Shown here in pieces: positions 32,646-42,315 of a DNA stretch of 64,000 nt. The notes below the pieces were generated by a model. The model was not told the DNA's origin and ran no database searches. It worked only from the letters and a program-made list of their open reading frames with translations. A program made the position numbers and the translations under genes. The stretch comes from JABURQ01 sp029243145 (GTDB lineage: Bacteria > Planctomycetota > Planctomycetia > Planctomycetales > Planctomycetaceae), in contig CBFHYX010000009.1 in the NCBI GenBank assembly GCA_965660145.1, forward strand, positions 1 through 64,000, written 5' to 3'. Positions within the stretch are counted from its first letter, which is position 1, and every line of letters starts with the position of its first letter.

Positions 32646-35600
32646 ATGTCGCTTTTACTGGTCAAATCTCCAAACTACGTGCTTCAGCGTTTCGAGTTGA
32701 GTAAGAATCAACCGCTGTCCATCGGTTCGCACTCCATCAGCGACATTCAGTTAGATGATGAAGGAGTGGCGTTAATTGAAGCTCGCATCAGTTGGTCCAA
32801 AAAACAATTTGATATCACTTCTGCCGGTGATCAAGGAATTCTCGTCAATGGCAATAAGGTCAATTCAGCGGGATTAACGTCGGGAGACCGATTTGTGATC
32901 GGCTCCACACAGTTTCTATTCACAACTGAATCGGACGCCAAGCAACTCGGCGAAGATCCATTTGAGAACAAATCCGACGATAAATATATACGGCCATCGG
33001 ATGAAATTGGACTCGCTCCGATCACCGATGAAATTCCTGCCTGGCAACAACAATCACGTAACCCCCTCGCACCTGTCCCGAATCCCCAAAATCCTTCACC
33101 CCCCCCGCAGAAGACTCCGGCTCTCGTAAACGCGAATCTTAAAACACCCAAACAGTCCACTCCGCCTCCAGAACTGAAACCTTCTATTTTTGAGGATCTC
33201 ACAGAAGAGGAAGTTGAATCCAACGAGGTCGATGCGCTGCTCCCAAGAGCGGGAACGCATTCCGGCTTAACAAACTCAACGAACAAAGATGACTCCACAG
33301 CAGGCAAGTTGCGAGATGCGATGTCTGCCTCTCGACAACGTCCGGGGGAACGAGAACTTTTCCGCTCCCCCTTGGTGATGGGACTGACTCTCGGAGCAGT
33401 CTTCTTATTGATTGGTGCCGTGGTTCTTTGGTCTTTGATCAATTTAGAAGAAGCAGACAGGTATCTTGCCCGCGCAAGGGAACAAGCAGAACAACGCAAG
33501 TTTCAACAAGCAATCACCGACTACGAACAGTACTTGTTGAAATTCCCCTATGATGCCGAAAATAAAAATGCTCACCGCGAATTGAGCCTGACTCATGCAC
33601 GCTCCTATCTCGATATTGGTGTCCCCGATTTATCTGCAGGATACGCTGAGTTAGAAAAGTTGATCGCCCGCCATCGCGATGAAGAGGGTTTCAATGAGAT
33701 GCACGGAAACATCAGTCAATATGCTGCACAAATTGCGAATGAGGCTTGTGAAGAAGCGGCCGAAAAACGCGACACCTCGATCTTTCAATTGTCAGAAAGC
33801 GCACTGAGACTGGTCGATCTCTACACGGCAGAGAAGGACCGCGCGGAACAAATCCATGAAGAGGTCAAAGTCGCTCGCCGATCCGCAGAGGCATCCATTT
33901 TGAAGCACACTGTGTTCGATCAATCAATCAAGAAGATGGAAACCGCGCTGCAGCAAGGTTCGCCAGCAGAGTTGATGTCTACACGTCGAGACCTAATCTC
34001 CCGTTATGAAAGTGCGACGACCGATTCACGAATCTCAAAATTACTTAACGACGCCCTACACCTCGATAAAATTTCAGCCACTCAGTCTCAAGAAGCTCGA
34101 CAGGCCCTAAAGCCTCTCGAAATGAGTAACACTCCTCTGATCACGCTCGCCGCTTCCACACGTATTTCCAAAGAAGAACTCCCTTCCAATCGTGCTGTTA
34201 TTCTACACGCTGCTGATTGCCTTTATGGGGTCGACTCGGCGACCGGAGAACCAATCTGGCGTCGTCATATCGGGTGGAACATCAATTTTTTCCCGATTGA
34301 AGTCACAATTGGCGAGCCCGCGATTCTGTGTCATTCTCCTCTCCATCGAGAACTACAATTTCTTCTGCGGGACAGCGGAAAACTCATTTGGAGACAACCT
34401 CTCGATGAAAAGGTTACGGGGCCGCCACTGATTGTCGGTACAGAAGCCTTTATCACGACAGAACAAGGCAACTTGATCATAATTGATATCAACAGCGGAC
34501 TCATCATCTCGCAACTCACCGTATCCCAAAGTTTCTCAACGTCCGTCGAACTGCTTGCAGACAAGAAACATCTTCTCGCCATCGGCAATCAGAATGTGAT
34601 TTATCTTCTTTCTCGAAACCCTCTCGAACTCAGGGATGTGCTCTATACAGGTCATGGTCCAGGAGCCATCTCAGTTACTCCCTTAAGGCTGGGGCCGTTC
34701 CTGTTAATCGCCGAGAATGATCGGAGTGATTCCTGTCTGTTACGTCTGTTTGATACACGTATTGAAAACATGCTGCTCTCGGAAGTGGCTGAAGAAAGGC
34801 TTCCGGGCAATATTTCTGATACTCCAGTGTTGAGAGGAAACGAGTTATTTGTCTCAACATCTCCTGAGCGTGTCACTGCTTTTACGGTATCCGAAGAACA
34901 AGGGGTTCCTCCCTTAGTAAAAGTGGACAGCCATCAAGTCGTCAATCCCAAAATCACCTCGACCTGGTTATCCGCAGGACCCGATGGCCAAGTCTGGATA
35001 GCATCCACCGCATTAAGACGTCTGAAGTTATTGACAGAAACACTGGAGGCTTCGTCCGACATAACGGCTCTCGGATACGCCACCCAACCCATGCAACTTT
35101 CTGGAGAGAACCTCTTCGTCGCTCGTCGTTCTCCGTCCACCTCTTCAGTCCGCCTCTCACGTTACGATCGAAATACATTCACAGGGACCTGGAGAACAAC
35201 TCTGGGCAATCCATTGCGACAACATTTTGTAAATAGCGCGGGAGAACTAATCACTCTTCAGGATTCGGGAGATATTTTCCGAATCAGAAAATCAAATATT
35301 TTACAATATGGTTTTGAAACAAACGTCAACGCGTCTCTCGACCTCCCGGAGTTGCTGGAAGAGCCACCTCGTTTCAATCAATTCAGCGATGGACGCTTTG
35401 CAGTCGCCTGGGGAGGTGATGACCCACAACTTGCCACCATCCGCTCAACGGGTCAAATTGAATCGACTCATAAGCTCCCCGCCTCCCCCACGACCATACC
35501 CATCGACTTTCAAGCGGGTACGACACTCGGTTTACCGGGAAGATTACATCTTATCCCCCGTACGGCATCAAGCTGTGACGACTATGTACTACCCGTCATT

Positions 35601-36227
35601 GATGGGAAGCAGGAGCAGTGGACTGCCATAGTGCGAGTTGATGAAAAGCATCTACTTTGTCTCGATTCATCGCACACGTTACGTCGGATTGAATATCGTC
35701 CCGAGCCCATCATACATCTCGCGCTCGCAGGTGAACTTACTTTCGAGACTCCCGTCACCATCGCGCCAACGCTGACTTCCAACAATCATCTCGTGATTAT
35801 TGACCAGACGAATAGGCTCATCACACTTGATAGCACTACCCTTCAGCCCGTGGCATCACGGAAACTACAAAACACTCCGACCAAGAGAATTCACATCGCA
35901 AATGATATGTTCTTTCTGGAATTTGAGAACGGTTCGTTGGGCTGTTTCTCAGTGGACGAGCAACTTACAGAGCAATGGAGCTTGCCATTGGAGCAGAACA
36001 CAATCGCCGGCATTCCTTTGCGGCATGATAACCATTGGTTGATTCCCACCAGTCATTCTGGAGTCTGGAAGGTCAGCGCCACCGATGGTAAAATACTCGA
36101 CAAACTCTCTACTCCCGGTAGTTGTCTGGGCAATCCGTTTCTTCTGAATGAAACCCCCCTTGTACCTCTTTCCGATGGCTCCCTTTTCATGCTGTCCATC
36201 GAACCAAAGACGGAGAATCAGCCATGA
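32646..36227 (+). CDS. FHA domain / membrane helix / PQQ-like propeller protein
   Basis: A 1193-residue protein from ATG 32646 (a TTG at 32634 is possible). Residues about 1-95 form an FHA domain (LSIGSHSISDIQLDD, then GILVNGNKV), a phosphothreonine reader facing the cytoplasm. A Pro-rich linker leads to one membrane helix (about 242-265). A TPR-like helical region follows at about 270-420. From about 515 onward comes a large beta-propeller of PQQ/BamB-like repeats (LYGVDSATGEPIWRRHIG, DSGKLIWRQPL, DGKILDKLSTPG). The layout suggests a transmembrane sensor or scaffold that links cytoplasmic Ser/Thr phosphorylation to a periplasmic propeller. The next gene starts inside its stop codon (ATGA). 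Confidence 0.87.
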   Translation: MSLLLVKSPNYVLQRFELSKNQPLSIGSHSISDIQLDDEGVALIEARISWSKKQFDITSAGDQGILVNGNKVNSAGLTSGDRFVIGSTQFLFTTESDAKQLGEDPFENKSDDKYIRPSDEIGLAPITDEIPAWQQQSRNPLAPVPNPQNPSPPPQKTPALVNANLKTPKQSTPPPELKPSIFEDLTEEEVESNEVDALLPRAGTHSGLTNSTNKDDSTAGKLRDAMSASRQRPGERELFRSPLVMGLTLGAVFLLIGAVVLWSLINLEEADRYLARAREQAEQRKFQQAITDYEQYLLKFPYDAENKNAHRELSLTHARSYLDIGVPDLSAGYAELEKLIARHRDEEGFNEMHGNISQYAAQIANEACEEAAEKRDTSIFQLSESALRLVDLYTAEKDRAEQIHEEVKVARRSAEASILKHTVFDQSIKKMETALQQGSPAELMSTRRDLISRYESATTDSRISKLLNDALHLDKISATQSQEARQALKPLEMSNTPLITLAASTRISKEELPSNRAVILHAADCLYGVDSATGEPIWRRHIGWNINFFPIEVTIGEPAILCHSPLHRELQFLLRDSGKLIWRQPLDEKVTGPPLIVGTEAFITTEQGNLIIIDINSGLIISQLTVSQSFSTSVELLADKKHLLAIGNQNVIYLLSRNPLELRDVLYTGHGPGAISVTPLRLGPFLLIAENDRSDSCLLRLFDTRIENMLLSEVAEERLPGNISDTPVLRGNELFVSTSPERVTAFTVSEEQGVPPLVKVDSHQVVNPKITSTWLSAGPDGQVWIASTALRRLKLLTETLEASSDITALGYATQPMQLSGENLFVARRSPSTSSVRLSRYDRNTFTGTWRTTLGNPLRQHFVNSAGELITLQDSGDIFRIRKSNILQYGFETNVNASLDLPELLEEPPRFNQFSDGRFAVAWGGDDPQLATIRSTGQIESTHKLPASPTTIPIDFQAGTTLGLPGRLHLIPRTASSCDDYVLPVIDGKQEQWTAIVRVDEKHLLCLDSSHTLRRIEYRPEPIIHLALAGELTFETPVTIAPTLTSNNHLVIIDQTNRLITLDSTTLQPVASRKLQNTPTKRIHIANDMFFLEFENGSLGCFSVDEQLTEQWSLPLEQNTIAGIPLRHDNHWLIPTSHSGVWKVSATDGKILDKLSTPGSCLGNPFLLNETPLVPLSDGSLFMLSIEPKTENQP

Positions 36228-38653
36228 TGATCCGAGTTGTTTTTTCTGTCGTCTTGACCTGTTCATTAACCATCGCAGTTCATGCGCAATCGAACGAAGA
36301 TTCTCCCAACGAACCCACAAATGCGGCTGATGAAAACGAAACAACAGCCCCGGCAGAAGACGAATCTCGAGTTACCGATCTCCCTCTACATGAAGATCTT
36401 TCGATTCCCACTGCACAAGAATTGTTGACCGGTCCAAAAGTCACCTGGATTATCTTGAACAATAAACGTGTCGTCATCTCTCGCCCCATCACTCCACGAC
36501 CCAACACACTCGAAATCCAAGCCGAACAACTTCTCGATATGAAGCTAGAGGGAGCACCGACTAACCCTCAAAAGCTGGAAGTCTTCCAAGATCGTGTCTA
36601 CAAACTTCGTCGGATCAGAGGCGGCTTTATTGATGCCGTTGAATCCCCCGAATTTTTGATTCTCACCAGTTTGATTGAATCAATCTGGCATCATGAAGAT
36701 CTCATGCTCAAACGTGCCGAAATATTAACGGCAGAAGAAGAATTTGATTCTGCGTATGACCTGCTCTTTGCCTTACGACACATTGACGACGACTGGCCAG
36801 GACTCAACGAAACACACCAACGACTCATCTTCCAAAACGGAATATTTCTTCGCAAGCAGAAAGATTTCAATGCGGCCCTCGGTCGATTTGAACAGTTGAG
36901 TAAGCAGAACTCAGACTATCCCGAACTCTCTCAAATGTTGGCAGTAACAACTGCCGATCTCATTGACATCGCAATTGCTGGAGAAGACTACAGACGAGCG
37001 CGTCACTTCCTACATCGACTCGGACAAAAGCTGCCAGTACACCCAACAGTAACTCAGCAAACCGACAGGTTGAAGTCACAAATGCAACAGGTATTGAATG
37101 ATGCGAGGTCAGCCTCACGTTCAGGCGATCATCGCAACGCAGTCATGCTCTGTACAAAGGCCACGACAATCTGGCCGTATGAGACAGCACTACGAGACAG
37201 CTATCTCGAATATGCAAGTACATTTCAGATCCTCAAAGTGGGTGTCATCCAGCCCGCCGGCTCGAAGGACAACTATCCGTTCCCCACGAAAGCCGATCTT
37301 CGTGCAAACTCCATCATACAACGCTCATTGTTCGAGATACATAGGTTTGACGACAGCTCCCACTACCACACCTCGCTCCTTGAACAATGGGAACCGACCG
37401 AACTAGGGCGAAATCTTGATCTGACCCTGCAAACAACTTTCGACTATTGGAATCCGCAGACTCCCTTATCGGCCGTCCAACTGGCTGATTCTCTAAGATT
37501 CCAACTCGACCCGGATCACCCTTTTTTCAACGAGCAACTCAGCGGGTTCATTGAAGAAATCCACGTCCGATCGCCTTATCGACTCGAATTGAAGTTTCAG
37601 CGAACTCCACTACGCCCAGAGGCGATTCTCTCGCAACCCATTCGAACATCCAATCCGAGCATCAACTGGGTGGCTGCCGTGATGACCAATCCCAAGCACG
37701 CCCTGTATCGACGGGCAATTCCAGAAGCGCAAGATGTGCCGCAACCGCATGTGACGGAAATCCATGAATCCTCATTTGTGAATCATGAAGAAATTCTCAG
37801 AGCACTCTTCCGGGGCGAAATTGATTACATTCCCGAACTTCCCGTAGAACATGCGTCTCAACTCGAAGGCAAATCAGACTGGATTATTCGCAAGTACCAG
37901 ATCCCGGAAACACACTTCATCCAAATACGCCCAGGAACATTACTGGCTGAAAACAGTGAATTACGACGCGCGATGCTCTACGCCCTCGACCGAGAAGAGC
38001 TTCTTCGCACGACAATCCTTAACGGTGCTCCCGCCCAATTCGGGCGTCTCACCACATCCGTCTTTCCCTCACAATGTCGTGCATTCAATCCGCTTGTGAA
38101 AGAGATTTCTTCCGACCCGTATGTCGCACGATCTCTGACACTCGCAGCAGAGAAAGCCCTCAAAGGAAAAATTCCGACATTGCGAATGATGATTCCTCCA
38201 GATTCGGGACTACTCCCCGCCATCAGCCGTATCATCGAAAACTGGGAACGTATCGGCATCAAAGTTGTCATCGTCACGAGCGACGATCCACAACCTGAGA
38301 ATTGGGATCTCGCCTACCGAGTAATCACCATGACAGAACCACTCACCCAATTATGGCCGCTATTGACCACTCAATCGATGACTCGTGTTGCCGATCTTCA
38401 GATTTTACCCGGCTGGCTACGTCAAGAATTGATCCAACTGGAACTTTCCACCAACTGGAACGATGCTCGTTCTCGATTACACGCACTGCATCAATCTTTA
38501 TGGAGCGAAGTTTTTTACCTTCCCTTGTGGGAAGTCGACCGTTTTTCGTTGGCCCGTCGTAATCTGACAGGGCTTCCCAGCTCTCCACTGCACCCTTATC
38601 AAAATGTCAACCGCTGGGTAATTTCACCTTGGTTCGATCAATCACGCCCATGA
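36224..38653 (+). CDS. TPR-like / SBP_bac_5 (oligopeptide-binding-like) fusion, secreted
   Basis: An 809-residue protein overlapping the FHA/PQQ stop by ATGA (36224). A signal peptide (MMIRVVFSVVLTCSLTIAVHAQ) and an acidic linker lead to a helical TPR-like region (about 130-330: AEEEFDSAYDLLFALRHI, FLRKQKDFNAALGRFEQL). The rest (about 335-805) is a DppA/OppA-type solute-binding fold, recognisable from LRRAMLYALDREELL, NWERIGIKVVIV and FYLPLWEVDRF. Free-standing binding proteins deliver peptides to ABC permeases. No permease or ATPase lies here, and the TPR fusion is unusual. The binding fold probably acts as a ligand sensor for the linked ExbB/ExbD system. Confidence 0.83.
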   Translation: MMIRVVFSVVLTCSLTIAVHAQSNEDSPNEPTNAADENETTAPAEDESRVTDLPLHEDLSIPTAQELLTGPKVTWIILNNKRVVISRPITPRPNTLEIQAEQLLDMKLEGAPTNPQKLEVFQDRVYKLRRIRGGFIDAVESPEFLILTSLIESIWHHEDLMLKRAEILTAEEEFDSAYDLLFALRHIDDDWPGLNETHQRLIFQNGIFLRKQKDFNAALGRFEQLSKQNSDYPELSQMLAVTTADLIDIAIAGEDYRRARHFLHRLGQKLPVHPTVTQQTDRLKSQMQQVLNDARSASRSGDHRNAVMLCTKATTIWPYETALRDSYLEYASTFQILKVGVIQPAGSKDNYPFPTKADLRANSIIQRSLFEIHRFDDSSHYHTSLLEQWEPTELGRNLDLTLQTTFDYWNPQTPLSAVQLADSLRFQLDPDHPFFNEQLSGFIEEIHVRSPYRLELKFQRTPLRPEAILSQPIRTSNPSINWVAAVMTNPKHALYRRAIPEAQDVPQPHVTEIHESSFVNHEEILRALFRGEIDYIPELPVEHASQLEGKSDWIIRKYQIPETHFIQIRPGTLLAENSELRRAMLYALDREELLRTTILNGAPAQFGRLTTSVFPSQCRAFNPLVKEISSDPYVARSLTLAAEKALKGKIPTLRMMIPPDSGLLPAISRIIENWERIGIKVVIVTSDDPQPENWDLAYRVITMTEPLTQLWPLLTTQSMTRVADLQILPGWLRQELIQLELSTNWNDARSRLHALHQSLWSEVFYLPLWEVDRFSLARRNLTGLPSSPLHPYQNVNRWVISPWFDQSRP

Positions 38654-40092
38654 AATTTCTCAAAGTTAATAGTCTGTCATTCCTGACTCTGAGCCTCATC
38701 ACGATGCTCGGTCTTATCGAACTACGCGCGGCAGAAGAAGATTTGATTTATCGAGAAATCGCCACTCTCAAATACGACGTCAAGATTCAGCTCCTCTGGG
38801 AACAACATCCCTCATGGACTCAAGACTTTCGCAACACAATGCAAAGCGACTTAAAGAATCGCATACAGAGATCTGTCAGAGACTCTTGGACGCTAAGCAT
38901 CGCTGATTCGACCTTAAATGGACAAAAGATCGAACCGCATACAGATCACTCAGCAATCTCTTTACAACACAAACTCGCTGCAAAAACTTTCGTCGTGACG
39001 ATTACTCATCAAGCTGGGCAAATACAAATTGCAATCCGTGAAGGCGACCGCACCACTCAGCAATGGGGTCTTATCCGTCGCCAACAGATCGACGACGACC
39101 GATTTCTCGCAGCATCATTACACCGCCTGATCGGAGAAAGCTTTCGACCGGTTTACCAGATTTCACAGATACAACGAGATCAGATTGACATGATTGCTAT
39201 CGCCGGTGAATGGACACTCGACGACACACTCTTTTCCTGCTTCCAAGTTCAAGGACTCGCCCGACCCGTCATTCTCTATCGTGACCTAGACCAACAACTA
39301 CAACAGATCCAAACACTACCTCTCACTTACCTGTCTATGGATTCTCGTTTGCGAGCAAGAATCACTGCTCGACTACTCTCCGCGTTTCCTGCTCCGCTGG
39401 GAAGAGGCCGATCCAATCGCGTTAGTATTTGGGCATTAGGAGAACGCCCTCTCTCTCAACCAACAACCGTCAAATTGGTCATGCAAGGAGCACCCGATCA
39501 TGTTTTGATGGGCCACCGCGTCGTGATTCAGCCGAAACGATCTCTTAAAGATGAACCCACAGGCGAACCAAAAGAGCTTCTGAGTGACCGACAGGGGCAA
39601 CTTTCCGTTTCGGCCCTCAATTCTGAAGAGCTGGTTTGGCTTTATGTCTGGAGTGGAGAAGCTCTTTTGGCACGAGTGCCGTTTATTCCGGGCTGGGCAG
39701 ATCAGGAGATTCTGACACTCCCCGATGATTCCGACAGACTGAAAGTGGAGGGGGAATTGGAACGATTGCGGGCCGATTTGGTCGCCGACGTATCTCGTCG
39801 TGCCATCAGCCGAATTCGAATTCTCCAGGAAGCCAAACGAGGCGACGCCGACCTCACCAGCCGCTTGCGAGTCCGACATGACGCACTCCCCAACCGGCAG
39901 TCCTATCAATCCCGATTAGAGATCATCCAAGAGGAAGGGGTTCGTGCCTCCCTGAAATCAGGGAATCGCATCGCCGCCTCACGCATCGAAAAAGCCTGCG
40001 AGCAGATGGAATCGGTTATCAACCGGTTTCTTAATCCAGATCGCGATGTAGAACTGAAAGAAGAGGCCGACGCCCTTCTGAAGAGCCTCTGA
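38650..40092 (+). CDS. Secreted hypothetical protein, last gene of the ExbB/ExbD cluster
   Basis: A 480-residue protein from ATG 38650, overlapping the previous stop by ATGA. A signal peptide (MKFLKVNSLSFLTLSLITMLGLIELRA) is followed by an unrecognised alpha/beta part (about 35-250), a probable beta-sandwich segment (about 255-360), and a helical, Arg/Glu-rich C-terminal region (about 365-480) that may form a coiled coil. No catalytic motif is apparent. Strict translational coupling to the SBP fusion argues that it belongs to the same complex or process. Confidence 0.8.
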   Translation: MKFLKVNSLSFLTLSLITMLGLIELRAAEEDLIYREIATLKYDVKIQLLWEQHPSWTQDFRNTMQSDLKNRIQRSVRDSWTLSIADSTLNGQKIEPHTDHSAISLQHKLAAKTFVVTITHQAGQIQIAIREGDRTTQQWGLIRRQQIDDDRFLAASLHRLIGESFRPVYQISQIQRDQIDMIAIAGEWTLDDTLFSCFQVQGLARPVILYRDLDQQLQQIQTLPLTYLSMDSRLRARITARLLSAFPAPLGRGRSNRVSIWALGERPLSQPTTVKLVMQGAPDHVLMGHRVVIQPKRSLKDEPTGEPKELLSDRQGQLSVSALNSEELVWLYVWSGEALLARVPFIPGWADQEILTLPDDSDRLKVEGELERLRADLVADVSRRAISRIRILQEAKRGDADLTSRLRVRHDALPNRQSYQSRLEIIQEEGVRASLKSGNRIAASRIEKACEQMESVINRFLNPDRDVELKEEADALLKSL

Positions 40093-40249
40093 ACAAAGTT
40101 TTCCCTCTTCACCAGAAATCTCCCTGAATTTCGTAATGAATACTGGTATCTCTAGAGTCTCGCCGTATCATGTTAATATAGGAGGCATGGAGGGTGTTTT
40201 CCAATCACAACACGGATGAACCAAGCGTCGACCACCAAGACACCTATCA

Positions 40250-40813
40250 ATGTTACGTCAAATCACACTTGCTGTCTTATTCACCGTTGGGTTAGGACTT
40301 TCAACGTCTGAAGCCGGCCATCGATTTGTACAGCAGTCGAGCTTTTATCAGCCATATTCACCGGCAGTGATGTATTACCAGCCTTACGCCTCGTACTATC
40401 GCCCTGCCGTCTATTATCCCACAGTTGCCTATCAGCCAGTATTCGCAGCACCAACTGTTGTTGTGCAACGTCCCGTTTATGTGGCCCAGCCGGTCGCTTA
40501 TCCAGAGCCTGTTTTTGTGGAGTCTCCCGTCATAACGGTCCCGGCTCCCACAATCGCCGCACGACCAGTGGCCACAGAGCCGTGTTGCACGCCCCAACCA
40601 ATCGCCGTGCCACAAGTTTATACCAGCAGCTACTATCCGACTTACTCTGCTCCCGGTTACACGACAGTTCGCTATCGCGGACCTTTATGGCCGCTGGGTC
40701 ACCGCGACAAGCTGCGATATCGTGTCGATACGCCGTATGGAACTCACAAATACACGTATCGAACCAGTTGGTGGAACGGAACCACACGTTTCGAATATGA
40801 TTTCGACGATTGA
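40250..40813 (+). CDS. Secreted Tyr/Pro/Val-rich protein
   Basis: A 187-residue protein with a signal peptide (MLRQITLAVLFTVGLGLSTSEAG). A low-complexity stretch of Tyr, Pro, Val and Ala follows (about 28-135), with short recurring units such as YYQPYA, YYRPAVYYP and QRPVYVAQPVAYP. A compact C-terminal block (about 145-187) is rich in Arg, Tyr and Trp. A Cys-Cys pair is at about 113. Tyr/Pro-rich exported proteins are common in planctomycetes and have been linked to the cell wall. Relation to named YTV-type proteins is only by general composition. It converges on lhgO with six bases between the stops. Confidence 0.8.
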   Translation: MLRQITLAVLFTVGLGLSTSEAGHRFVQQSSFYQPYSPAVMYYQPYASYYRPAVYYPTVAYQPVFAAPTVVVQRPVYVAQPVAYPEPVFVESPVITVPAPTIAARPVATEPCCTPQPIAVPQVYTSSYYPTYSAPGYTTVRYRGPLWPLGHRDKLRYRVDTPYGTHKYTYRTSWWNGTTRFEYDFDD

Positions 40814-40819
40814 ACGAAA

Positions 40820-42028
40820 TTAGAAACGGCTGTCCAGCCGATTCACGATTTCTTTGCCGATGGTGAGAGAGGCCGTCGCGGCAGGTGAAGGAGCATTGAG
40901 TACGTTGATCACACGATCTGACTGCTCGATGACAAAATCGTCTACCAATTGACCATCACGTTGAAGAGCCTGCGCGCGAACTCCGGCGGGTGCTACGTGC
41001 AAATCGTTTGGAGTGATTTCCGGAACAAGTCGCTGGAGCGTTTTGACAAACGCCCGCTTACTCACCGACCGCCACATTTCTCCCAATCCCGTTTGCCAAT
41101 ATTTTGCAGCGAGTTTGAGAAATCCCGGATAGGTCAGCACCTCACACAGGTCACGAAGATTCACATCGCGAATCCGATACCCTTCCCGAGCGAAGGCCAG
41201 CACCGCGTTGGGGCCACACTCCACGCCCCCTTGAATCATACGGGTAAAATGCACACCCAGAAACGGGAACCTGGGATCGGGTGTTGGGTAGATTAAGCCG
41301 TTCACGAGAGATTCGGCGTGTGGGAGAAGTTCGTAATACTCTCCGCGAAAGGGCACAATTTTCGTTCTCGGGTGATGCCCGCTGAGACGCGCCACACGGT
41401 CCGAATATAAACCAGGACACGTGATTAACTGCTTTGCCTGAACTGTCCCGGAAGAACTCTCGACAATCATTCCATCGGAAGTATCACGAATCGCCGAGAC
41501 GCGAGCATTGAACTGCAGTTTCGCACCACCATTCATCAAGCCGTCTGCAAGTTTCATGCAAACGGCTTTGTAATCAACAATCCCCGCTTCGGGGACATGG
41601 ATCGCGCGAACGCCCGCCACATGTGGTTCAATTTCGTGCAACCGTTCTGCGGAAATTATTTCACACTGAACACCGTTTTGCTGTCCTCGTTGATAGATAC
41701 CTTCAAGCCGTTCAAGTTCGTTTTCGTCGACGGCAACAATCACTTTCCCACAGCGATCAAAAGGAACTCCGTGCTCCTCACAAAATCGCTCCATCGCGAG
41801 TTTTCCCGCGCGGCAATTGATGGCTCGTAACGATCCCGGCTTGTAATAGATGCCGGTATGCAAAACACCCGAGTTCCGACCCGTCTGATGAAACGCCACC
41901 TCAGACTCTTTTTCGAGCAATATCAGACTTCGATCAGGATACTTCTGCTGAAACTGCCACGCCGTCGCTAAACCAACAATCCCCCCCCCGACCACGGCGA
42001 CATCATAAATCGGAGTCGAGGTATTCAT
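40820..42028 (-). CDS. lhgO: L-2-hydroxyglutarate oxidase
   Basis: A 402-residue FAD-dependent oxidoreductase of the DAO family. The N-terminal dinucleotide motif is GGGIVGLATA (about 14-23). NSGVLHTGIYYKPGS is a strong LhgO landmark, as are VPEAGIVDYKAVC, FRGEYYEL and GVRAQAL. The enzyme oxidises L-2-hydroxyglutarate to 2-oxoglutarate and passes electrons to the quinone pool in E. coli. It lies 38 bases after nqrM on the same strand, so read-through from the nqr operon is possible. That would place it beside a quinone-linked respiratory complex. Confidence 0.92.
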   Translation of the reverse strand: MNTSTPIYDVAVVGGGIVGLATAWQFQQKYPDRSLILLEKESEVAFHQTGRNSGVLHTGIYYKPGSLRAINCRAGKLAMERFCEEHGVPFDRCGKVIVAVDENELERLEGIYQRGQQNGVQCEIISAERLHEIEPHVAGVRAIHVPEAGIVDYKAVCMKLADGLMNGGAKLQFNARVSAIRDTSDGMIVESSSGTVQAKQLITCPGLYSDRVARLSGHHPRTKIVPFRGEYYELLPHAESLVNGLIYPTPDPRFPFLGVHFTRMIQGGVECGPNAVLAFAREGYRIRDVNLRDLCEVLTYPGFLKLAAKYWQTGLGEMWRSVSKRAFVKTLQRLVPEITPNDLHVAPAGVRAQALQRDGQLVDDFVIEQSDRVINVLNAPSPAATASLTIGKEIVNRLDSRF

Positions 42029-42066
42029 ACTTGAAGATCAGAATGCTGATTGTGGGCAGGAACATT

Positions 42067-42315
42067 TTAAGAGACAGAGGAAGAATTGGGCCCCTCTGAC
42101 AACAACTCTGGTGGGCAATCTTCAACGGCAGGATCTCCGCTGCAATCAGGAGCCGGATCGATGCAAACTTCGCACATCGTTTTGCCGTCTGAGTCTTTTA
42201 TGTTAGCCAAACCACCACAGGAACCTTGAATGCGGCGGTTGGAAATAATCACTCCGACCGACATTGCTCCCACGGCGATCAGAAAGATTCCGGTTGTCAC
42301 CACAAAGACCATCAT
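42067..42315 (-). CDS. nqrM: Na+-NQR maturation protein NqrM
   Basis: An 82-residue protein from ATG 42315, overlapping the apbE stop by ATGA and preceded by AGGAGA. One N-terminal membrane helix (about 3-25) is followed by RRIQGSCGGL, the hallmark of the DUF539/NqrM family. Cys33, Cys48, Cys51 and Cys58 follow. NqrM delivers iron for the Fe site held between NqrD and NqrE. The C-terminal tail is longer than usual and acidic. Position at the end of the nqr operon matches its known context. Confidence 0.92.
   Translation of the reverse strand: MMVFVVTTGIFLIAVGAMSVGVIISNRRIQGSCGGLANIKDSDGKTMCEVCIDPAPDCSGDPAVEDCPPELLSEGPNSSSVS

Noticed and set aside
40836..40860. Hairpin CGGCTG/CAGCCG near the lhgO end as a bidirectional terminator
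   Set aside because: The loop is only two bases, no T tract follows, and it lies inside the lhgO coding sequence.
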